Of a stretch of 11,679 bases of DNA, positions 5,981 to 11,679 are shown one piece after another. Source of the DNA: Anaerolineae bacterium (GTDB lineage Bacteria > Chloroflexota > Anaerolineae > Aggregatilineales > Phototrophicaceae). The position numbers were made by a program, and so were the translations under genes. Under the pieces are notes generated by a model. The model saw only the letters and a program-made list of their open reading frames with translations. It made no database searches and was not told where the DNA came from. Numbering within the stretch: position 1 is the stretch's first letter; every line of letters begins with the position of its first letter. The DNA lies in NCBI GenBank assembly GCA_025454715.1, contig JALONY010000021.1, forward strand, positions 1 to 11,679, written 5' to 3'.

Positions 5981-8192
5981 GGTAGACATCGGTAACGCTG
6001 TTGACTTGCTGGATGAGCGAAATCAGGCGGGTGACTTGGCGCGGTTCGCTGACCTCGACCTTGAGCGAGATGGTCGAGATGTCACCGCGGCGGATGACGC
6101 GCAAGTCGTGGATATTGATGCGCTCGTCGGCGACCAGCGAGGTGATGTCGCTGGCGAGGCCGGTGCGGTCATAGGCCACCACGTCGAGTGGGACGACGTA
6201 GCGCTCGGTGTCGTTGCGCTCGCCCCATGAGACCTCAATCAGGCGGGTGCGCTCGGAGTCGGCCATGTTGAGGATATTGGTGCAGGTGGCGCGGTGGATG
6301 GTGACGCCGCGCCCGCGGGTGATGAAGCCGACGATGTCATCGCCCGGGACGGGGTTGCAACACGGGGCAATCTTGGTCAACATCCCTGCCGCCCGCACGC
6401 CCATGATGGCACCGGTGCTGGGCGCGGGGCGTTGGGTGCGAGGCTTGAACAATTTTTCGGGCTGGGTTTGGATGTCGCGCTCGTGCTGGCGACGGCGTTC
6501 TTCCTCGAGGGCGCGGTTGGAGATTTGGCTGCTGTTGACATCGCCGACGCCGACCGCGGCGAAAAAATCTTCGACCTCTTCATACCCCAGCAACTCGGCG
6601 AGGGTGCTGAACTGGATGCTGTTGGACAGCCCGAGGCGGTTCAATTCGCGCTCGACGGTATCGCGCCCCATGGCGATGTGCTGGTCGCGGTCGAGCTTGC
6701 GGAAGAAGTGGCGAATCTTCTCGCGGGCACGGCTGGTGATGCAGTATCCGGCGTCGTCATTGAGCCAGTCGCGGCTGGGGCGGCTTTGCTTGACGGTGAT
6801 GATTTCGACTTGATCGCCCGACTTGAGCTTGTAATTGAGCCGGACTTGCTGCCCGTTGACGCGGGCGCCGCGGGCGCGGTGGCCGATGTCGGTGTGGATG
6901 TGGTAGGCGAAGTCGATCGGCGTGGCACCGGCGGGCAGGTCGATGATTTCGCCTTTGGGGGTGACGGCATAGACGCGGTCTTGGAAGAACTCGGTCTTGA
7001 GCGCATCGACGTACTCGTCGGCGTCCGAGTCCACGTCTTGACCGAACTCCATCATCTTGCGGAGGGCGTTCAGGCGGCGCTCGTACTCGGGGTCGTTGTT
7101 GACGCCTTCTTTGTATTTCCAGTGAGCGGCGATGCCGTATTCGGCGTGGTGGTGCATCTCCCACGTGCGGATTTGGACTTCGACGGTTTTGCCGCGGTCG
7201 TCATAAACGGCGGTGTGCAGGCTTTGGTAGTGGTTGTCTTTGGGCTGGGCAATGTAGTCGTCGAACTCGCGGGGGATGGGCTTCCACAGGTTGTGGACGA
7301 CGCCGAGGGCTTGGTAACACTCGCTTTGTTGCTGGACGATGACGCGCACGGCGCGCACATCGAAAACCTGCTCGAACGGCACGTTTTTTCGGCGCATCTT
7401 GTTGTAGATGCTGTTGATGTGCTTGGGTCGCCCGACGATGGTGACGTTGGTCAGGCCTTGTTTGGCCATCTCGGCTTTGAGCTTCTCGACGATGGCGTTC
7501 ATGTAAGCTTCGCGGTCGGCGCGGCGCTCATCGATGCGGGCGGCGATGGTGCGGTAGGTTTCGGGGTCGAGGTAGCGCAACGAGAGGTCTTCGAGCTCCC
7601 ACTTGATTTGCCAGATGCCCAACCGGTTGGCGAGCGGGGCGAAAATGTCCATGGTCTCGCGGGCGATGCGTTGCTGGCTCTCGAGCTTCATGTAGCCCAG
7701 CGTGCGCATGTTGTGCAGGCGGTCGGCCAGCTTGATGAACATCACGCGGATGTCCTCGCCCATGTGCATGAACATGCGGCGGATGTACTCGAGGTCTTTG
7801 TTGATGGCGGTCTTTTTGCGACCGGCCTTGTCTTTGTTGAGGTGGGCATCGACCGGGATGTGCTTGAGCTTGGTCACGCCCTCGACCAAACGGGCGATGG
7901 TGGTGCCGAATTCTTCGCGCAGTTCCTCAACGGTGACGCCGGTGTCTTCGACGGTATCATGCAGGAGACCGGCGGCGATGGCGTCGGCTTCCAGCTTGAG
8001 GTCGGCGAGGATGGCCGCTACCGCGACACAATGGGTAAAATAAGGCTCGCCCGACTTGCGGAACTGCCCTTGATGCACGGTCTCGGCCTTGCGGTAGGCG
8101 CGCTCAATCAAGGCGCGGTCATTGGGGTTGAGGCGGGGGATGGCTCCGGTGAGGTCTTCCAGAGATGTCGGGGTGAAGGTGGTCATGGTCAT
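5964..8192 (-). CDS. rel: Bifunctional (p)ppGpp synthetase/hydrolase, Rel/SpoT family
   Basis: A full-length 742-residue long RSH enzyme, which makes (p)ppGpp from ATP and GDP/GTP and hydrolyses it in the stringent response. Domains: HD hydrolase (about 30-190) with H54 and the LLHDTVED motif (H78, D79) intact; synthetase (about 240-360) with GRPKHINSIYNKM, FDVRAVRVIV and DDYIAQPKDNHYQSLHT; TGS (about 405-466); a zinc-finger/RIS-type region with CCNPVPGDD (611-619) and HRATC (633-637); and ACT (about 665-740). Both catalytic halves look complete, so it is probably bifunctional. Of the in-frame starts, ATG at 8192 is chosen: AGGTAGG sits 7 nt upstream, and a TACAAT -10 box overlies the earlier ATG at 8255. 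The ATG at 8186 is a further alternative. It is the only RSH gene in this window. Confidence 0.95.
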   Translation of the reverse strand: MTMTTFTPTSLEDLTGAIPRLNPNDRALIERAYRKAETVHQGQFRKSGEPYFTHCVAVAAILADLKLEADAIAAGLLHDTVEDTGVTVEELREEFGTTIARLVEGVTKLKHIPVDAHLNKDKAGRKKTAINKDLEYIRRMFMHMGEDIRVMFIKLADRLHNMRTLGYMKLESQQRIARETMDIFAPLANRLGIWQIKWELEDLSLRYLDPETYRTIAARIDERRADREAYMNAIVEKLKAEMAKQGLTNVTIVGRPKHINSIYNKMRRKNVPFEQVFDVRAVRVIVQQQSECYQALGVVHNLWKPIPREFDDYIAQPKDNHYQSLHTAVYDDRGKTVEVQIRTWEMHHHAEYGIAAHWKYKEGVNNDPEYERRLNALRKMMEFGQDVDSDADEYVDALKTEFFQDRVYAVTPKGEIIDLPAGATPIDFAYHIHTDIGHRARGARVNGQQVRLNYKLKSGDQVEIITVKQSRPSRDWLNDDAGYCITSRAREKIRHFFRKLDRDQHIAMGRDTVERELNRLGLSNSIQFSTLAELLGYEEVEDFFAAVGVGDVNSSQISNRALEEERRRQHERDIQTQPEKLFKPRTQRPAPSTGAIMGVRAAGMLTKIAPCCNPVPGDDIVGFITRGRGVTIHRATCTNILNMADSERTRLIEVSWGERNDTERYVVPLDVVAYDRTGLASDITSLVADERINIHDLRVIRRGDISTISLKVEVSEPRQVTRLISLIQQVNSVTDVYRPHST

Positions 8193-8245
8193 GGCCGCAC
8201 CTACCTGTAAAACTTTACGAAGTTGCAACAAGTCCTTAACGTTGA

Positions 8246-8251
8246 ATTGTA
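8246..8251 (-). promoter_or_regulatory. -10 box of the rel promoter
   Basis: TACAAT on the minus strand (5 of 6 matches) lies 53 nt before the chosen rel ATG and predicts a start of transcription near 8239. No good -35 hexamer stands at 16-18 nt. The leader carries a small AACTT-CGTA-AAGTT hairpin (about 8210-8223 on the plus strand). For the divergent moeA gene I see no convincing promoter in the same 107-nt gap. Confidence 0.35.
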
Positions 8252-8299
8252 GCATGATTTGCTAGAGATAGGCGAATTTTGCTGTTTAGGAGGCTTTCG

Positions 8300-9529
8300 A
8301 TGGGTGATTTAATGCCGGTCAACGAGGCATTGGGGCGGATTTTGGCCGAGGTGATGCCCGCAGGTGCCGAGCATGTGCCGTTGATGCAGGCGCTGGGGCG
8401 GATTTTGGCACGCGATATTTATAGCCCGATGGATTTGCCACCGTTCGATGTGTCGTCGATGGACGGGTACGCGGTACGCGCCGACGACATCGCCGAGGGG
8501 GTGCGCTTGCGTGTGATTGCCGATGTATCGGCGGGGCAAGTGCTCAACGGCTCGATGGAGGCGGGCGAGGTGGTGCGAATCATGACGGGCGCGGCCATCC
8601 CGAAAGGAGCCGATGCCGTGGTGCCGGTCGAGCAGACCGACGCGGTGTGGGCGGGGGTGGCGGGCGCTACGGGGCCGGATGAGGTCACGTTTCGGCGGGC
8701 GACCAAGCGGGGTGACAACATCCGCTTGCGCGGCGAAAATGTGATGCGTGGGCAATTGGTCTTGAGCGCGGGGACGCGCCTGCGCCCGCAAGACCTCGGG
8801 ATGGCGGCCTCGCTGGGGATGATGGATGTGGAGGTGAGCCGCCAGCCGCAGGTGGTCATCGTCAGCTCTGGCGACGAGCTGGTGACGCCCGGGGAGCCGT
8901 TGCCGTATGGATCGATTTACGAGTCGAATGGGGTGATGTTGGCCGGTTTGGTTGAGCAATGGGGCGGGCGGGCGACCGTGCTGCCGACGGCCAAAGACGA
9001 GCACGGCGCGGTGCGGGCGATGTTGCAGACGGCGCTGGCCTTGCGCCCGGACGTGATCGTGAGCTCTGCGGGGGTATCGGTCGGGGCTGCCGACTACATT
9101 AAGGCGGTCTTGGCCGAGCTGGGCGAGGTCGGGTTTTGGAAGGTGAACATCCGCCCGGGGAAGCCGCTGGCGTATGGGCGGGTGGGCGGCGTGCCGTTTT
9201 TCGGGTTGCCGGGCAACCCGGTGAGCGCGATGGTGACGGCGATGGTGATTTTGCGGCCTGCGCTGTTGCAGATGACCGGCCAAATCGACGACGTGCAGCG
9301 CATTACGGCGGTGACCGGCGACGACATCCCATCGGACGGGCGGCAGAGCTACGTGCGGGTGACGTTGAGCCGCGAGGGTGGGCAAATCATCGCCCGCCTG
9401 ACGGGGACGCAAAGCTCTGGGGCGTTGCTCTCGATGGTGATTGCCGATGGCTTGTTGGTGGTGCCGGAAGGGGTGATGCGGCTGAATGCGGGCAGCGAGG
9501 CCGAGGTCTTGTTGTTGCGCTTGGGCTGA
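8300..9529 (+). CDS. moeA: Molybdopterin molybdenumtransferase MoeA
   Basis: A 409-residue MoeA, which inserts molybdate into adenylylated molybdopterin in the last step of basic molybdenum cofactor synthesis; cytoplasmic. Motifs in order: LPPFDVSSMDGYAVRADD (residues about 46-63), MTGAAIPKGADAVVPVEQT, the GDNIRLRGENV region, VIVSSGDELVTPG, YESNG, VSSAGVSVGAADY (MPT-binding-domain signature), NIRPGKPLAYG and GLPGNPVSAMVT, then the C-terminal domain IV barrel. Length is normal for the family. The ATG at 8300 is supported by AGGAGG 6 nt upstream; an in-frame ATG at 8279 is less likely since it places the Shine-Dalgarno inside the gene. No other cofactor genes are nearby, so it stands alone here, closed by its own terminator. 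Confidence 0.95.
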   Translation: MGDLMPVNEALGRILAEVMPAGAEHVPLMQALGRILARDIYSPMDLPPFDVSSMDGYAVRADDIAEGVRLRVIADVSAGQVLNGSMEAGEVVRIMTGAAIPKGADAVVPVEQTDAVWAGVAGATGPDEVTFRRATKRGDNIRLRGENVMRGQLVLSAGTRLRPQDLGMAASLGMMDVEVSRQPQVVIVSSGDELVTPGEPLPYGSIYESNGVMLAGLVEQWGGRATVLPTAKDEHGAVRAMLQTALALRPDVIVSSAGVSVGAADYIKAVLAELGEVGFWKVNIRPGKPLAYGRVGGVPFFGLPGNPVSAMVTAMVILRPALLQMTGQIDDVQRITAVTGDDIPSDGRQSYVRVTLSREGGQIIARLTGTQSSGALLSMVIADGLLVVPEGVMRLNAGSEAEVLLLRLG

Positions 9530-9550
9530 GGCGCGAGGTAGGCGAGACGA

Positions 9551-9589
9551 AAACAGGCGCTCCCACCGATGGGAGCGCCTGTTTGTTTT
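9551..9589. terminator. Bidirectional intrinsic terminator between moeA and the S1 gene
   Basis: A perfect 15-bp stem (AAACAGGCGCTCCCA at 9551-9565 with its complement at 9570-9584) with a CCGA loop. It is followed by GTTTT on the plus strand and flanked by AAAA at 9550-9553, giving a TTTT tract on the minus strand. It lies between two convergent genes and can end both transcripts. Confidence 0.9.
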
Positions 9590-9604
9590 GGGGTGGCCGG
9601 TGGC

Positions 9605-10297
9605 TTAGCCGCGGTGGTTCTTGAGCGTGCGCTCGAAGATGTCCTCGCGGTCTTCGCGGTCTTGCTGGCGCTTGGCGCGTTGGGCGTGCTTGGCGGCGTT
9701 CTTGGCGCTCGAGGCACCCTTGGCGTTGGCCTTTTGGAAGGCGAGGGCGAAGGCGGTCATGGCCGGTTCTTCCTCGGGGTCTTCCACGATTTGCGGGCGG
9801 GCTTCTTCTTGCGCCTTCAGGCTGAGGTCGATTTGCTTCTTCTTGCGGTTGACCTTGAGGACGCGGGCGTTGACGGTGTCGCCGACCTTGACCACATCCG
9901 AGGCATTGCGGACGAAGCCATCGGCCAGCTCGGAGATGTGCACCATGCCCGGGCGCTCGGCGCCGATGTCCACGAACGCGCCATAGCTCTCGACGCGGAC
10001 GACTTCACCGCTGAAGTGGACGCCCTCGATGATTTGCTCCCACGTCACGCTGGCGGGCTTGACGAGCGAGACGGCGATGCGCTTGGTCTCGACATCGACC
10101 TTGATGATGTAGACGGTGAGCTTTTCGCCGACCTTGACGGTGTCTTCGACGTTCTTGACCGGCTTGCCGAATTGCGAGATGTGCAGCAGGGCGTCGCTAC
10201 CGATACCGATATCGACGAAGGCGCCATACAACTCGATGGCCTTGACGGTGGCTTGGAATTGCATTCCGACTTTCAGTTCGCTGAGCGGGGTGGTCAT
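9605..10297 (-). CDS. Two-domain S1 RNA-binding protein
   Basis: A 230-residue protein with two S1 OB-fold RNA-binding domains: residues about 8-78 (GMQFQATVKAIELYGAFVDIGIGSDALLHISQF...) and about 90-162 (GVHFSGEVVRVESYGAFVDIGAERPGMVHISELADGFV...). An acidic linker (EDPEEEP) and a charged, Lys/Arg/Ala-rich C-terminal tail follow (about 190-230), which may add RNA or ribosome contact. It is shorter than ribosomal protein S1, which usually has four to six such domains, so it is better seen as a small S1-type translation or RNA-binding factor than as RpsA itself. The ATG at 10297 is supported by AGGAGAGG 9 nt upstream. It lies 102 nt behind the lipoprotein gene on the same strand and has a leader that can mask the ribosome site. 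Confidence 0.88.
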   Translation of the reverse strand: MTTPLSELKVGMQFQATVKAIELYGAFVDIGIGSDALLHISQFGKPVKNVEDTVKVGEKLTVYIIKVDVETKRIAVSLVKPASVTWEQIIEGVHFSGEVVRVESYGAFVDIGAERPGMVHISELADGFVRNASDVVKVGDTVNARVLKVNRKKKQIDLSLKAQEEARPQIVEDPEEEPAMTAFALAFQKANAKGASSAKNAAKHAQRAKRQQDREDREDIFERTLKNHRG

Positions 10298-10300
10298 GGG

Positions 10301-10363
10301 GGTTTGCCTCTCCTATAGAGATAGTTGTGTCGAACGGCGTACTACGGTGCGCGGAGGCAAACC
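10301..10363 (-). promoter_or_regulatory. Leader hairpin masking the Shine-Dalgarno of the S1 gene
   Basis: In the minus-strand transcript GGTTTGCCTC (10363-10354) is perfectly complementary over 10 nt to GAGGCAAACC (10310-10301). The second arm contains the GAGG core of the AGGAGAGG ribosome site and ends 3 nt before the ATG. The 43-nt loop has no strong structure that I can see. Folding would block translation initiation, so this is a candidate for autoregulation or another switch. The pairing is seen directly; the regulatory role is inferred. Confidence 0.5.
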
Positions 10364-10399
10364 GTGATGTCCGTATGAGAACCAAAAACAGGGATGGGA

Positions 10400-11140
10400 T
10401 TACGGGGTTGCGGTGGCTTCGGCGGTCGGCTCTTCGGTGGTGGCGGGCGCCACGTCACCGTCGGTGGTCTCGCCTTCGGTGGTCTCCTGCGGTTGCGGGG
10501 TCAAGACCGGTTCGTCGTCCAAATAGTCGGCGAAGGGCTTGTACCCGACATAGCTTTGCAGGGTGCTGGTCTCCAAGACCTGCTCCATATCGGTGGAGGA
10601 CAGGTAGAGCGCAGCGAAAATCTCGCTATCGGCGTTGAGGGTGCCATTGAGGCCTTCGACGAAGGCGTACAAGACGAGGCCGCGATCAGGGTAGAACAAT
10701 GCGGCGGCGGCTTGGTTTTCATCGACCTCGGTGCCGTTGAAATAGGTGGGCTCGCCCAAGTTATCGACCACTGCGCCCACGGCGTTGCCACTGGCCAACT
10801 GAAGTAGCATCTGATCGACCAATGCCCCGCTGCGGCTATAGAGCAAGCAGCACGGCACGCCATCACGACGCTGGAAGGTGGCGGCCAACTCACCGGTTTC
10901 CTCGTTATTCTCGATTTCGAGGTTGGTGATGTCGGCTTGGTCTTCGAGGATGCTGATGGCGGCACTCCACTCGGTGCTGCCCGGGGTAATCCCGCGCCAG
11001 CACGGGGCGACACACTCCTCGCCCGGGTTCACCAAACTGGTATCCTGAAGGAAACCGGGGTTGCGCAGTTCTTGAGACGGCGCGCAGGCGGCCACGGTGA
11101 CGAGCACGGCGGCCAGCAGGAGGGTAAGTCGAAGTTTCAT
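10400..11140 (-). CDS. Lipoprotein of unknown function with CxxxCWxGIxPG motif
   Basis: A 246-residue predicted lipoprotein. Residues 1-18 form a signal peptide (MKLR, hydrophobic core LTLLLAAVLVTV) ending in lipobox VAAC, with lipidated C19. The mature part has C43-VAP-C47-WRGITPG (43-54), a C97-C98 pair in DGVPCCLLY, and a GNAVGAVVDNLGEPTYF segment, so four cysteines could form disulfides outside the membrane. The last ~40 residues are a disordered Thr/Glu/Pro/Ala tail with a 15-nt duplication encoding ETTEG-ETTDG. I recall similar C-PCW-GI-PG lipoproteins from Chloroflexota, but none with a known role. The ATG at 11140 is chosen because the signal peptide starts there; earlier in-frame starts put non-signal residues in front. 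No strong Shine-Dalgarno is visible. Upstream, two TAGAAT boxes 23 nt apart (11220-11225 and 11243-11248, minus strand) are possible -10 elements without clear -35 partners. Confidence 0.8.
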   Translation of the reverse strand: MKLRLTLLLAAVLVTVAACAPSQELRNPGFLQDTSLVNPGEECVAPCWRGITPGSTEWSAAISILEDQADITNLEIENNEETGELAATFQRRDGVPCCLLYSRSGALVDQMLLQLASGNAVGAVVDNLGEPTYFNGTEVDENQAAAALFYPDRGLVLYAFVEGLNGTLNADSEIFAALYLSSTDMEQVLETSTLQSYVGYKPFADYLDDEPVLTPQPQETTEGETTDGDVAPATTEEPTAEATATP

Positions 11141-11277
11141 GCGGTGTGTGTGCTTTCTCAAAAGCGGTTGGGGTGGGCTTGGAGGGTGGATCATGTTGGG
11201 CGGGGTGCAATTAGCGCGCATTCTAACGCACGCGGGCAGACAATTCTAGGCTAACTTATCGGCAGGTTTGGACGAGC

Positions 11278-11318
11278 AAAAAAAGTGGGCAACCCCAGCC
11301 TGTGCGGGGTTGCCCACT
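11278..11318 (-). terminator. Intrinsic terminator of the PPC-domain gene
   Basis: A perfect 13-bp stem (arms 11284-11296 and 11306-11318) with a 9-nt loop is followed on the minus strand by seven T residues (11284-11278). It lies 17 nt beyond the stop of the minus-strand gene at 11335 and separates it from the lipoprotein gene. Confidence 0.9.
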
Positions 11319-11334
11319 GAGCGGTAACGGCGGG

Positions 11335-11679
11335 TTACTGCTGGCTGAGGGTCAGCGAGTAGGGGCCGGTGGTGACGCCGTAGATGGTGCCGTAGTGGGT
11401 GGCGAGGATGGTGTAGCGCCCCGTCTCGGGCAGGGTGAAGCGGGTGATGGCCGAGTCGGTGGTGACCCCCGGGGCGGCATCGTCGTTGTCGGCCACCTCG
11501 AACAGGCTGGGGCTAATCAGGAACAGCTTGGTATCGAGGCTGGTGCCTTGGGTGCGGATCATGTTGATGCTGATGACCTGCCCAGCGGTGCCCTCGAAGG
11601 TGTAGACATCGAACTTGTTTTCGAGGGTGATGTTGCCGTTGACCGTCTGGCCGAAGCTCAGGCTGGGGGCAACAGCCAG
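11335..11679 (-). CDS. PPC-domain (pre-peptidase C-terminal-like) protein, 5' end outside window
   Basis: The frame stays open through the window edge, so only the last 114 residues are seen. They form one beta-sandwich unit of the bacterial PPC type: SLSFGQTVNGNITLENKFDV, YTFEGTAGQVISINMIR, SLDTKLFLISP, VADNDDAAPG, SAITRFTLPETGRYTILATHYG, GPYSLTLSQQ. PPC units usually sit at the C-terminus of exported proteases and other surface proteins and help secretion or adhesion. The internal ATG at 11562 is not a real start, since the domain begins well before it. The catalytic or main part lies outside the window, so the full function is unknown. A strong terminator follows. Confidence 0.75.
   Translation of the reverse strand: MAVAPSLSFGQTVNGNITLENKFDVYTFEGTAGQVISINMIRTQGTSLDTKLFLISPSLFEVADNDDAAPGVTTDSAITRFTLPETGRYTILATHYGTIYGVTTGPYSLTLSQQ

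Noticed and set aside
6294..8210. A 638-codon open frame antisense to rel
   Set aside because: It is the mirror of a conserved rel gene in high-GC DNA, rich in Gly/Ala/Val/Asp without any domain, and has no ribosome site.
8193..8255. Extended N-terminus of Rel (start at 8255)
   Set aside because: It overlaps the TACAAT -10 box, while the ATG at 8192 has its own ribosome site and gives the usual N-terminus.
11141..11277. Promoter with two TAGAAT boxes upstream of the lipoprotein gene
   Set aside because: No acceptable -35 hexamer at 16-18 nt from either box, so not listed as a separate feature.
1..11679. CRISPR arrays, tRNA or rRNA genes, IS elements, prophage or defence genes
   Set aside because: No regularly spaced repeats, no cloverleaf or rRNA-like stretch, and no transposase, integrase or nuclease motifs were seen on either strand.

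Overview
The window is high-GC bacterial DNA that is tightly packed with genes. It holds seven complete genes, one gene cut by each window edge, and no RNA genes, IS elements or CRISPR. The mix of genes suggests a Chloroflexota (Anaerolineae-like) chromosome: a Ser/Thr kinase fused to an ATPase and TPR repeats, a lipoprotein with a C-x-x-x-C-W-x-G-I-x-P-G motif, a secreted PPC-like protein, and a stand-alone two-domain S1 protein. This lineage is inferred from recalled gene families, not from a database comparison.

Layout. (1) Positions 1-2626, plus strand: the end of a large signalling protein (kinase C-lobe, STAND/AAA-type ATPase, TPR repeats). Its frame is broken near 1830, apparently by loss of part of one TPR unit. 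(2) Positions 2623-5415, minus strand: a two-gene operon of a BM3-like cytochrome P450 followed after 3 nt by a mercuric-reductase-like FAD/NAD(P) disulfide oxidoreductase. It is read from a clear TTGACA-N17-TACGAT promoter with a CRP/FNR-like palindrome at the predicted transcription start. (3) Positions 5578-5967, plus strand: a small PPOX-fold (possibly F420- or FMN-dependent) flavoprotein, divergent from the P450. (4) Positions 5964-8192, minus strand: a full-length bifunctional Rel/SpoT (p)ppGpp enzyme. (5) Positions 8300-9529, plus strand: MoeA, divergent from rel, followed by a strong hairpin terminator. (6) Positions 9605-10297, minus strand: a two-S1-domain RNA-binding protein whose leader can fold to hide its own Shine-Dalgarno sequence. 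(7) Positions 10400-11140, minus strand: an unrecognised lipoprotein. (8) Positions 11335-11679, minus strand: the C-terminal part of a PPC-domain protein, with a strong terminator behind it.

Functional connections are limited. The P450, the adjacent flavoprotein and the divergent PPOX protein form a plausible redox island sharing one regulatory region. rel, moeA and the S1 gene are housekeeping or stress genes that are merely adjacent. Two convergent pairs share four-base palindromes (TTAA, CTAG) as overlapping stop codons. The points most worth a second look are the P450/disulfide-reductase operon and its operator, the SD-masking leader of the S1 gene, the broken TPR gene and the lipoprotein family.
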